From NCBI RefSeq assembly GCF_000004075.3, contig NC_026656.2:18052607-18116606 (forward strand): a DNA stretch of 64,000 nt, given 5' to 3'. Position 1 is the first letter of the stretch, and each line of letters starts with the position of its first letter. Positions 21,967 through 32,194 of this stretch are shown one piece after another. The position numbers and the translations under genes are program-made. The notes beneath the pieces were generated by a model. That model did no database searches, was not told the DNA's origin, and saw only the letters and a program-made list of their open reading frames with translations. Source of the stretch: Cucumis sativus (Eukaryota > Streptophyta > Magnoliopsida > Cucurbitales > Cucurbitaceae).

Positions 21967-23350
21967 TTGCAGATATAACAAAATTAGTTTTAGAAATTAG
22001 GCCCATAAAACACACTTTTGAATTTGCAAAAATGACAAAATTCAAGTCAGTCCACATTTGAAAAATGTAAAATTACAAACCTTCCCTCGAATTGTAAACA
22101 TTTTCACACATCATTTGATATGTTGTTGATACACTTGGTATGTTTTTTATATATTTGTTATGCTTGTTGATACACTCGATCAATTAAATAACACTTGATG
22201 CATATAATTGGTTTGATACACTTATATGTTGTTGATACATTTGTTAAACTTTGCAAATACACTCAATTAATTAAATACATTGATGCACTAAGTATAATAC
22301 TTTTGTTGTATTGTCGATACATTTATTAAAGGGACACTTGCAAAAATGACAAAATAAGTTATAATAATTAAATCCATAACACATATACTTTATTATTTGC
22401 AAAAATGACAAAAACGAAGCCCAATCCACACATCAAAAAGTAAAATGTCACAAATGTCTTCGTTACTAATATACGTTTGATACACCTTATACTGATACAC
22501 CTAATACCGTTTGATACATCTGATACTTCTTGATACACCCGATACAGTTGATTGATATACTTGATGCACTTAATGCACTTGATACTTTTTGATAAACTTG
22601 ATACCTTTTAATAGACACCTGAAACTTATGTTTGATACACCTGATGCACTGCATATACATTTAGTATTCTTCACTTATGCAATTGATTGATTAAATGCAC
22701 TTGATATGCTTGAAGTCCTACTTATACACTTGATATACTATTGTTATACACTTGTAAACTTGGTTCATATACTTAATAATGATTTACTTTGCTGATATGC
22801 TTTAACAATATATTGTTGATAAACTTGATAATGATACACTAAGTTACATCATTCATATACTTAATAATACTCTAATAAACTGCATAAAATTTAAAAAATT
22901 GAAAAATCATGTAGTAAGTATATTAACCAACTAATACATATAATATAAGTATATTAGAACAGAACACTGATATACAAAACTGAGACAAAGTTAAACCAAA
23001 ACAAAATTAATGTAAAAAAATAGAACAAAATGATTTAGAATCAGATTGTTGTACTATGGAAAAAAGTAAAAAAAAATCACAAATGAAGTTAAATTACTCT
23101 AATCAACAACTATTATGTTTTATATTGTAATTGTTGTACTATTGATATTCTAAAATTAAGATTAAGACATAAATAATAAATAATTTTTATAGTATAAGAA
23201 TAAAAAAATAATTAGAGCCTTACAAAGTGGGAGAATAAATAAATAATGGATAGGACATTAAAAATAGGAAAATAAATAAGTTATTGAATGATAGTTTAAA
23301 AATAATAACAAATTTAAAATTGAGAAGCGAGAAGTTTGTTATATTTGCAA
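21967..23350. mobile_element. Candidate non-autonomous Mutator-like element, first copy
   Basis: The left end reads TTGCAGATATAACAAA (from 21967) and the right end, at about 23335-23350, reads as a similar sequence (TTGCAAATATAACAAA) on the opposite strand, giving short degenerate terminal inverted repeats. No coding capacity is seen. Inside are two diverged copies of a unit containing TTGCAAAAATGACAAAA (near 22024 and 22398) and a minisatellite. The ends resemble the short Mutator-like MITEs common in cucurbits. Target-site duplications were not found, so the boundaries are tentative. Confidence 0.4.
22108..22880. repeat. Degenerate TTGATACAC minisatellite, first copy
   Basis: Dozens of imperfect repeats of TTGATACACTTGATAC and shortened forms, with units about 10-15 bp long. 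It has no open frame. Its second copy at 29718-30460 is nearly identical because of the block duplication. Confidence 0.75.
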
Positions 23351-23502
23351 AATTCTAAAATTATAATTGCTATATTATAAAATGTTCATATAGAAATTTC
23401 CCAAATTGAGGGTTAAAAGCGCAAAATGCTCATAATCCACAAGTACTCACCTATAAAAGTGATCTTTAAAACTAACCGTACTAAAAATAGAGTAAAAAAT
23501 AG

Positions 23503-23510
23503 TATAAAAG
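23503..23510 (+). promoter_or_regulatory. TATA box of esterase copy 3
   Basis: TATAAAAG in the AGTATAAAAGGT context shared with copies 4 and 5. Confidence 0.7.
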
Positions 23511-23594
23511 GTGGGGTAATAACATAGAGAAAGGCAGAGGCAAGGATCAGCCAACCAAACTAAGGGGGGAGTAACTAAAGCAAGAGAGTAGTTG

Positions 23595-23693
23595 TGTGTC
23601 TGTGCAAATAGACACAAGAGGAAAAGTTATCCTTTTTTTAAAAACCGTGCACATTGTTTATACTTTTCTTCTGTGTTTATTTGTACAGACACA
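23595..23693 (+). promoter_or_regulatory. Leader hairpin of esterase copy 3
   Basis: Arms at 23595-23626 and 23663-23693, nearly the same as in copy 2. Copies 3 and 5 alone have an extra CAGACACAA unit right after the 3' arm, so the stem ends 20 nt before the ATG at 23714. Confidence 0.8.
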
Positions 23694-23713
23694 ACAGACA
23701 CAAATTGGTCACC

Positions 23714-24581
23714 ATGGTTTTGTTGAGATTGTCAATCATATTATGTGTGATGTTATATGGTCCTTCTCTTTCAGGAGCTGCTTCTCCTAAGAACATATTC
23801 ATCCTCGCAGGTCAGAGTAACATGGCTGGTCGAGGTGGAGTTGAGAACAATGCTCAAGGAAATCTCCAGTGGGATGGGTTAGTCCCACCAGAATGTCAAC
23901 CTCAACCATCCATCCTACGATTGAACCCTGGTCTCCAATGGGAGATAGCACGAGAGCCACTCCATTTGGGAATTGACATCAAAAGGACCCCTGGAATTGG
24001 TCCCGGTATCGCATTTGCTCATGAATTGCTAGTCAAAGTTGGACCAAATGCTGGCGCTGTGGGTTTAGTTCCATGTGCTAGAGGTGGCACTTTAATTGAA
24101 CAATGGATTAAAAAATCCTAGCAATCCTAGTGCAACCTTTTACCAAAACTTCATTGAACGAATCAAAGCATCGGATAAAGATGGTGGGGTTGTGCGTGCT
24201 CTTTTCTGGTTCCAAGGAGAAAGTGATGCAGCTATGAATGACACCGCCATTAGATACAAAGACAACCTAAAGAAATTCTTCACTGACATTCGTGATGACA
24301 TAAAACCTAGATTTTTGCCCATCATTGTTGTTAAAATAGCTCTCTACGACTTTTTTAGGCAGCACGATACTCATAACCTCCCAGCAGTGAGGGAAGCACA
24401 AGAAGCAGTCAGCAAGGAGCTGCCTGACGTAGTGGCCATCGATTCGTTGAAATTACCTATAAACTATACAACAAATGAAGGCATCAACCTAGATCATGGT
24501 CATTTTAACACCACAACCGAAATTACTTTGGGTAAATGGTTGGCTGAAACCTACCTCTCCCACTTTGGTCAATTACTTTAA
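23714..24581 (+). pseudogene. SASA-domain carbohydrate esterase, copy 3 of 6, one frameshift
   Basis: Same gene as copy 2 over its full length, with Val109 in place of Ala. A run of five A in copies 2 and 4 is six A here (24110-24115), which shifts the frame at about residue 133, between the CARGG and QGESD blocks. The first frame then ends at 24121 (TAG). The remaining codons are unbroken in the next frame through to the normal stop. With no other damage visible, this is either a very young pseudogene, a slippage allele, or a base error in the assembly. If real, the product lacks the Asp260/His263 part of the catalytic site and should be inactive. Confidence 0.8.
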
Positions 24582-27382
24582 TTTGTATTATTTATCAACT
24601 TTGTTATTATATATCAATAAAATCATCCATCCACTCCTTTTTTTTTTTTAAATCTCCTTCCAATTGACTCATAACATAATTAATTAATTGAAACAATTTC
24701 TTACTCACCTACCTCTACCAGAATCATCTTTGCATGATTATCTACACTTTGTTTAGGGGAAATGTTGGGTTATGGAAGGGTTAGGGTTATAATAAAGGGT
24801 TTTTAACTCATATAGCTTTTAATTAAAAAGTAATTTTAATAAATACATTCACAATCAAACTTATTAAACAATCATAAAACTCTCATAACAATTAAATTTT
24901 TTAATTTATTTCAAACCCTAACTTTAACGACTAATTATCTAAACTTATTTATGTAAATTTTTTTAGCAACGTTTATTAAGTCAACTAAATTGACAAAATA
25001 AATTTCATAAAACTGCAAATTGGATTTGGATTTCTCTCACTCACAAATGACCATTGTATTTTTCTATTTCTCACTATTCTTTTAAATTAAAGATCAATAA
25101 CAAACATAATTATTAACTATAAGTTATAACAAAGGTTTACTACTCCTATATATCCTATATATCCACAAAGAAAATTAGTTGTACATTCATCCATTATACT
25201 AAAAGTACCAAAAAAAATTCTAACACATCATGAATCATTAAATTTTCATAATGTCAACAAATCTCATCCCAAAACAGAGCTCCAAACACACAGCATTTAC
25301 CATCTCTCGTTGATTGTAATTCACAAACAAATTTGCCAAGAAAATCTCATTTAACCCCAAATTGTTAAACGAAACAGAGAGAGATGAGAGAAAAAATTTA
25401 CACGAAGAGAAAGAGGAAAGCGGAGAGGGAAAAGGGAAAGAAGAAAAAGCAGAGGGGATGGGGAAAGAGGAAACAAAGAGAGAAAGAGGAAAGAGGAAGA
25501 AGAAGCAACAGGGATCGAGGGAAAATCAAGGGACTAATACGCAAGCTACGAGAGAGTGAAGGAAAGAGTTATGGCAGAGATCGAGGGGATAAGTGTGAAA
25601 GGGATTTAGAGGTATTATGGAAACCCTAGAACTAGAGTTTCTATAAGTTGGACTCCAAACAAATTTTAGGGTTAAGTGATAAACAGAGACCCAAACGCTA
25701 CTCTCAAGGTGAGAAACATACTGTTGGGCAAAATAAACAAATTCAACAAACATTTCTCTATTTAGGTCAATTAACAAAATTATCTTTAACACCAAAATTT
25801 TACATTAATTTTCCTCTATGATTATACCTATCAGAATCAAAATGGCTCAATTGAATTTAAGTGTTTGTGGACTTCCTACAATGACACATTTATTTAATTT
25901 CATAATACACTTGGTTTCTTTAGTTTAAAAATACCTATATTTTTCATTAACGCCAATTACATACACTAATAAAATTTTAAAAGTGAAAAAGCAGTTTGTT
26001 TCTTTTTTAAAACATATAACACCAATTTCGAAAATGGAAGAGAGCCAGAGATCCACACTATAAAATATAGTGAATAATTTAATATCATTTTAGATTTGGA
26101 TATCCAATATTCCAACTATTTTTTCACGACCTTAAACATCTCAAATAACAGTTTGAAATATTTTTAATAAAAAAATAGACATTTTATATTTGGTAGGGTT
26201 GTTCACGGTTCAGTTCGAGGCCAAAATCGCACCGAACCAAAAAGTAAAGAAATATCCTTCAATTCATAATAAAAATCCTATATAAACATTAGCTTACAAA
26301 GTTACAAGCATAGATTAAATTAATTTTGTACAGTAATTAAGTATAAGACATAAAAGTTTCAAACAATGAAGTTTGAAAGTCCATCAAAATAATTCCTATA
26401 AAGTTGAATAAAGCGATTCGGTTCAATTTTAAAATAGAATTAAATGTCTTAAACTAAATCGAATAGCATAAGAATCAATTTCAATTTAACACAAATCGAA
26501 TCAAATCGTATGTATTCGGTTTTGGTTATGTTATGTAGTTATAGTTCGATTTGTCATTTGGTTTGGTTTTCAACTATTCTTTAACACCACTAATATTTGG
26601 TACACAATCTTGAATTAAATAACAGTTTTAAAAAAAAAATTGCAAAAGAAGAAAAAAAACTATGAAAAAGAATGGCAGACCTAGAATAGTTTTTTTTAAA
26701 AATAGTCATTCTAGGCTTTTCCATTTAGTTACACGGTCCATAAATATTTTTTTAATTTATTATATTTATGAAAATTAAATTTTAATTATGGCTAAACATA
26801 AAATATCTAATTAATTAATTTAATCTAATAGAAATTAATAAATCGTAAAATAGATGAGGAAAAAAAATCCATGACAAACATTTTTTTTATCTTTTCTATT
26901 TCTTTTGTTTAAAAACAAAGTCTACTTTCTTTAAATATAATTCATAGTAAAAAATTTCAAAACAACAAATTAAAGTTATTATTTTTTTAAAAAAAATGAC
27001 CATAAATAAAATATAGATAATAAAATAAAAAAGTTATTGAAGATGGTAGTAGTGTCTATATACAACACAAATTAAGCTTATAGACACGTAAATATTTTTT
27101 TTAAGACTTATAGAAAAAATAACGAGAAATGATTATTGAAAATATTTTATTTTTCTTATATAGAAAAGGGAAAAATAAATGCCATAGCTTTACAAACCTA
27201 ATTAATTTGAGGAGAGTACATCAACTTTTAATATTCATATAGAAATTTACAAAATTGAGGAATGTTCGTATAGAAATTTACCAAATTGAGGGTTAAAGCG
27301 AAAAACACTCACAATCCACAAGTATTCACCTATAAAAATGATATTTAAAACTTAACCATACTAAAAAAAGAGTAAAAAATAG
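24582..27382. other. Intergenic between esterase copies 3 and 4
   Basis: No gene. The 3' flank of copy 3 is interrupted by about 1 kb of unrelated sequence (about 24750-25735) that is absent from the matching flank of copy 5. The interruption includes a GA-rich tract (25375-25520) whose long open frames are low-complexity and spurious. Flank similarity resumes near 25750. The last 200 bp is the promoter of copy 4. Confidence 0.55.
24750..25735. other. About 1 kb insertion in the 3' flank of esterase copy 3
   Basis: The flanks of copies 3 and 5 align up to about 24745 and again from about 25750 (CAATTAACAAAA... and ACACCAAAATTTTACATTAA), while copy 5 has only a short stretch between. The extra DNA begins with TTAGGGTT-like sequence and ends with AACCCTAG-like sequence, but I could not define terminal repeats, and the direction (gain in copy 3 or loss in copy 5) is not certain. 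Confidence 0.4.
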
Positions 27383-27390
27383 TATAAAAG
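27383..27390 (+). promoter_or_regulatory. TATA box of esterase copy 4
   Basis: TATAAAAG, about 160 bp before the ATG; the distance is shorter than in copies 2 and 3 because the leader hairpin has lost most of its loop. Confidence 0.7.
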
Positions 27391-27474
27391 GTAGGGTAGT
27401 AACATAGAGAAAGGCAGAGACAAGGATCAGCCAACCAAACTAAAGGGGGGCAGTAACTAAAGCAAGAGAGTAGT

Positions 27475-27535
27475 TGTGTCTTTGCAAATAGACACAACAG
27501 GACAAGTTACATCTGTGTTTATTTGCATAGACACA
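27475..27535 (+). promoter_or_regulatory. Shortened leader hairpin of esterase copy 4
   Basis: Arms at 27475-27495 and 27515-27535: 21 pairs with 19 Watson-Crick, one G-U and one mismatch, and a 19 nt loop. The outer palindromic part of the stem is kept, while the lower-complexity GAGGAAAAG/CTTTTC part and the loop are gone. Confidence 0.75.
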
Positions 27536-27546
27536 AATTGGTCACC

Positions 27547-28413
27547 ATGGTTTTGTTGAGATTGTCAATCATATTATGTGTGATGTTATATGGTCCTTCT
27601 CTTTCAGGAGCTGCTTCTCCTAAGAACATATTCATCCTCGCAGGTCAAAGTAACATGGCTGGTCGAGGTGGAGTTGAGAACAATGCTCAAGGAAATCTCC
27701 AGTGGGATGGGTTAGTCCCACCAGAATGTCAACCTCAACCATCCATCCTACGATTGAACCCTGGTCTCCAATGGGAGATAGCACGAGAGCCACTCCATTT
27801 GGGAATTGACATCAATAGGACCCCTGGAATTGGTCCCGGTATCGCATTTGCTCATGAATTGCTAGTCAAAGCTGGACCAAATGCTGGCGCTGTGGGTTTA
27901 GTTCCATGTGCTAGAGGTGGCACTTTAATTGAACAATGGATTAAAAATCCTAGCAATCCTAGTGCAACCTTTTACCAAAACTTCATTGAACGAATCAAAG
28001 CATCAGATAAAGATGGTGGGGTTGTGCGTGCTCTTTTCTGGTTCCAAGGAGAAAGTGATGCAGCTATGAATGACACTGCCATTAGATACAAAGACAACCT
28101 AAAGAAATTCTTCACTGACATTCGCGATGACATAAAACCTAGATTTTTGCCCATCATTGTTGTTAAAATAGCTCTCTACGACTTTTTTAGGCAGCACGAT
28201 ACTCATAACCTCCCAGCAGTGAGGGAAGCACAAGAAGCAGTCAGCAAGGAGCTGCCTGACGTAGTGGCCATCGATTCGTTGAAATTACCTATAAACTATA
28301 CAACAAATGAAGGCATCAACCTAGATCATGGTCATTTTAACACCACAACCGAAATTACTTTGGGTAAATGGTTGGCTGAAACCTACCTCTCCCACTTTGG
28401 TCAATTACTTTAA
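27547..28413 (+). CDS. SGNH/SASA-domain carbohydrate esterase, copy 4 of 6
   Basis: Single-exon, 288-residue esterase almost identical to copy 2 (two residue differences by eye: Asn90 and Asp238). The signal peptide and all SGNH blocks are intact, so it should be active. The ATG at 27547 aligns with the other copies; the frame is open for eight more codons upstream, through the hairpin arm. It heads the second unit of the duplicated block and is followed by a spacer nearly identical to that of copy 2. Its promoter and leader are more diverged from copy 2 than the coding region is, so one duplication boundary lies near its leader, or the coding regions have been homogenised by gene conversion. 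Confidence 0.9.
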   Translation: MVLLRLSIILCVMLYGPSLSGAASPKNIFILAGQSNMAGRGGVENNAQGNLQWDGLVPPECQPQPSILRLNPGLQWEIAREPLHLGIDINRTPGIGPGIAFAHELLVKAGPNAGAVGLVPCARGGTLIEQWIKNPSNPSATFYQNFIERIKASDKDGGVVRALFWFQGESDAAMNDTAIRYKDNLKKFFTDIRDDIKPRFLPIIVVKIALYDFFRQHDTHNLPAVREAQEAVSKELPDVVAIDSLKLPINYTTNEGINLDHGHFNTTTEITLGKWLAETYLSHFGQLL

Positions 28414-29574
28414 TTTGTATTATTTATCAACTTTGTTTTATTATATATCAATAAAATCATCCATCCACTCCTTTTATTTAAAATCTCCTTCCAATTGACT
28501 CTCAACATAAAATAATCAATGGAAATAATTTCATACTCAAATCTCTAATGAATCATCTTTGCATCATTATCTTCTACACTAACACTTGGGAGAGGCGAAA
28601 AAGAGAGTTTGGGGGCAAAAGAAAAAACAAATTCGACCCAAAATTTTACATTAAATTTTTTTTATGATTATACCTTTCACAATCAAAATGGCTCAACTGA
28701 ATTTAACTGTTTCCTGACTTCCTACAATAACACATTTATTTAATTTTTTAATACTTTTTTCTCATTTAAAAACAAATGTATTTTTCATTAACGTCAATCA
28801 TATCACTAATAAAATTTAAAAAGGGAAAAGATCATTTGTTTCTTGAGGTATTTTAAAAAATATAAAAAAAAATATTTACACTAATTTAAAAACCATTCAC
28901 AATGAAAATATTAAAAAATGCACTTATTAATTGACATCGTTTAAATTTGGTTATTTTTTTAAAAAAAAATTTTTATATAAGGTTGTTTAAAAGAAAAATT
29001 GGTATACACTATCGTTTATATTTAATGGTTCAAATTTGGCCACTCAAATCTAAAGGGTCTTTTTAGAATCTTTAGTACATATATTTAGATTTAATTATTT
29101 TTTTTGGTTTAGATTTGGTCTAATGTCCCAACAATTTTTTTCCATTATCTTTTATATTTGCACACGATTTTAAACAACCAAACAATGGTTTTTAAAAATA
29201 AAAGAAAATTTAAAAAAAAAAAGAGAAAAAGACTTGAAAAGAAGAAGAAAAATAGTTTAAGGGAAAGAGAAGTATTTAAAAAAAAAAATGATCATCCTCA
29301 TGAACTTTTCATTTTGTTCCACAGCCCACAAATATTTTGTCGATTTGGTTGAAAATTAAATCTGTTTCTTTTTAATCAGTGATAAACATAACATATCTAA
29401 TTAATTAATTCAATCTAATAAAAAGTGATTGAGATCATTCTAAAATAGTAAAATGGATGAAGAAATAAACGAAGAAAAAAATGGATGGATAGAAGAGAGT
29501 AAAGAGAAAGAGAAGAGACGGAGTGCTTGAGAATGAGAGCGAATTGGAAACCATTTTATCTTTTTGTTTGGCGC

Positions 29575-30956
29575 TTGCAGATATAACAAAATTAGTTTTA
29601 GAAATTAGACCCATAAAACACTACTTTTGAATTTGCAAAAATGACAAAATTCAAGTCAGTCCATATTTGAAAAATGTAAAATTACAAACCTACCCTCTAA
29701 AATTGTAAACATTTTCACACATCGTTTGATATGTTGTTGATACACTTGGTGTGTTTTTTATATACTTGTTATGCTTGTTGATACACTCGATCAATTAAAT
29801 AACACTTGATACATATAATTGGTTTGATACACTTATATGTTGTTGATACATTTGTTAAACTTTGCAAATACACTCAATTAATTAAATACATTGATGCACT
29901 AAGTATAATACTTTTGTTGTATTGTCGATACATTTATTAAAGGGACACTTGCAAAAATGACAAAATAAGTTATAATAATTAAATCCATATCACATATACT
30001 TTATTATTTGCAAAAATGACAAAAACGAAGCCCAATCCACACATCAAAAAGTAAAATGTCACAAATGTCTTCGTTACTAATATACGTTTGATACACCTTA
30101 TACTGATACACCTAATACCGTTTGATACATCTGATACTTCTTGATACACCCGATACAGTTGATTGATATACTTGATGCACTTGATACTTTTTGATAAACT
30201 TGATACCTTTTAATAGACACCTGAAACTTATGTTTGATACACCTGATGCACTGCATATACATTTAGTATTCTTCACTTATACAATTGATTGATTAAATGC
30301 ACTTGATATACTTGAAGTCCTACTTATACACTTGATATACTATTGTTATACACTTGTAAACTTGGTTCATATACTTAATAATGATTTACTTTGCTGATAT
30401 GCTTTAACAATATATTGTTGATAAACTTGATAATGATACACTAAGTTACATCATTCATATACTTAATAATACTCTAATAAACTGCATAAAATTTAAAAAA
30501 TCGAAAAATCACGTAGTAAGTATATTAACCAACTAATACATATAATATAAGTATATTAGAACACTGATATACAAAACTGAGACAAAGTTAAACCAAAACA
30601 AAATTAATGTAAAAAAATAAAACAAAATGATTTAGAATCAGATTCAACTCAAAATACATATGGAAAAAAGTAAAAAAAAAAATCACAAATGAAGTTAAAT
30701 TACTCTAATCAACAACTATTATATTTTACATTGTAATTGTTGTACTATTGATATTCTAAAATTAAGACTAAGACATAAATAATAAATAATTTTTATAGTA
30801 TAAGAATAAAAAAATAATTAGGGCCTTACAAAGTGAGAGAATAAATAAATAATGGATAAGACATTAAAAATAGGAAAATAAATAAGTTATTGAATGGTAG
30901 TTTAAAAATAATAACAAATTTAAAATTGAGAAGTGAGAAGTTTGTTATATTTGCAA
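29575..30956. mobile_element. Candidate non-autonomous Mutator-like element, second copy
   Basis: Same element as at 21967-23350, carried along by the block duplication rather than by a new insertion, since the flanks match as well. Ends read TTGCAGATATAACAAA (left) and the related inverted sequence at 30941-30956. Confidence 0.4.
29718..30460. repeat. Degenerate TTGATACAC minisatellite, second copy
   Basis: Same imperfect 10-15 bp repeats as at 22108-22880, about 15-30 bp shorter overall, which shows limited unit loss since the duplication. Confidence 0.75.
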
Positions 30957-31108
30957 AATTCTAAAATTATAATTGCTATATTATAAAATGTTCATATAGA
31001 AATTTCCCAAATTGAGGGTTAAAAGCGCAAAATGCTCATAATCCACAAGTACTCACCTATAAAAGTGATCTTTAAAACTAACCGTACTAAAAATAGAGTA
31101 AAAAATAG

Positions 31109-31116
31109 TATAAAAG
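31109..31116 (+). promoter_or_regulatory. TATA box of esterase copy 5
   Basis: TATAAAAG in the same context as copy 3. Confidence 0.7.
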
Positions 31117-31199
31117 GTGGGTAATAACATAGAGAAAGGCAGAGGCAAGGATCAGCCAACCAAACTAAGGGGGGAGTAACTAAAGCAAGAGAGTAGTTG

Positions 31200-31298
31200 T
31201 GTGTCTGTGCAAATAGACACAAGAGGAAAAGTTATCCTTTTTTTAAAAACCGTGCACATTGTTTATACTTTTCTTCTGTGTTTATTTGTACAGACACA
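31200..31298 (+). promoter_or_regulatory. Leader hairpin of esterase copy 5
   Basis: Arms at 31200-31231 and 31268-31298, identical by eye to copy 3, including the extra CAGACACAA unit after the 3' arm. The hairpin is intact although the coding region is broken. Confidence 0.8.
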
Positions 31299-31318
31299 AC
31301 AGACACAAATTGGTCACC

Positions 31319-32194
31319 ATGGTTTTGTTGAGATTGTCAATCATATTATGTGTGATGTTATATGGTCCTTCTCTTTCAGGAGCTGCTTTTCCTCAAGAAC
31401 ATATTCATCCTCGCAGGTCAGAGTAACATGGCTGGTCGAGGTGGAGTTGAGAACAATGCTCAAGGAAATCTCCAATGGGATGGGTTAGTCCCACCAGAAT
31501 GTCAACCTCAACCATCCATCCTACGATTGAACCCTGGTCTCCAATGGGAGATAGCACGAGAGAGCCACTCCATTTGGGAATTGACATCAAAAGGACCCCT
31601 GGAATTGGTCCCGGTATCGCATTTGCTCATGAATTGCTAGTCAAAGTTGGACCAAATGCTGGCGCTGTGGGTTTAGTTCCATGTGCTAGAGGTGGCACTT
31701 TAATTGAACAATGGATTAAAAATCCTAGCAATCCTAGTGCAACCTTTTACCAAAACTTTCATTGAACGAATCAAAGCATCGGATAAAGATGGTGGGGTTG
31801 TGCGTGCTCTTTTCTGGTTCCAAGGAGAAAAGTGATGCAGCTATGAATGACACTGCCATTAGATACAAAGACAACCTAAAAGAAATTCTTCACTGACATT
31901 CGCGATGACATAAAAACCTAGATTTTTGCCTATCATTGTTGTTAAAATAGCTCTCTACGACTTTTTTTAGGCAGCACGATACTCATAACCTCCCAGCAGT
32001 GAGGGAAGCAAAAGAAGCAGTCAGCAAGGAGCTGCCTGACGTAGTGGCCATCGATTCGTTGAAATTACCTATAAACTATACAACAAATGAAGGCATCAAC
32101 CTAGATCATGGTCATTTTTAACACCACAACCGAAATTACTTTGGGTAAATGGTTGGCTGAAACCTACCTCTCCCACTTTGGTCAATTACTTTAA
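31319..32194 (+). pseudogene. SASA-domain carbohydrate esterase, copy 5 of 6, multiple frameshifts
   Basis: Full-length relative of copy 3 (it shares Val109) that is 9 bp longer than the 867 bp of intact copies. By eye there are eight length changes, all insertions: an extra C near 31393, an extra GA near 31560, extra T in runs near 31757, 31964 and 32115, and extra A in runs near 31825, 31880 and 31913. Six lie in single-base runs. Substitutions are very few, no frame-independent nonsense change stands out, and the normal stop remains. That pattern is unusual for decay and could reflect uncorrected sequencing error in a repeat. As written it cannot make the enzyme. Confidence 0.8.

Larger units (their letters stand above)
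20812..23502. other. Spacer between esterase copies 2 and 3
   Basis: No gene. The first part is the 3' flank with a polyadenylation-like AATAAA near 20845-20850. It then holds AT-rich sequence, a GA-rich tract (about 21600-21680 and 21890-21930) and the Mutator-like candidate with its minisatellite. Almost the same sequence recurs at 28414-31108. Confidence 0.7.
19833..24640. repeat. Duplicated two-gene block, first unit (esterase copies 2 and 3)
   Basis: This block holds copy 2, a 2.9 kb spacer and copy 3. It matches 27475-32250, which holds copies 4 and 5. The offset is 7,602 bp at the start of copies 2 and 4 and 7,605 bp at the start of copies 3 and 5, so the spacers differ in length by only 3 bp net. 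Val109, found in copies 3 and 5 but not in 2 and 4, confirms the pairing. Confidence 0.85.
28414..31108. other. Spacer between esterase copies 4 and 5
   Basis: No gene. It repeats the spacer at 20812-23502 nearly base for base, including the GA-rich tract, the Mutator-like candidate and the minisatellite. Small differences include a 6 bp and a 12 bp loss within the minisatellite and its right flank. Confidence 0.7.

Noticed and set aside
25362-25629. Overlapping Lys/Glu/Arg-rich open frames in the flank of esterase copy 3
   Set aside because: They come from a purine-rich simple-sequence tract; both frames look alike in composition and neither has a domain or promoter.
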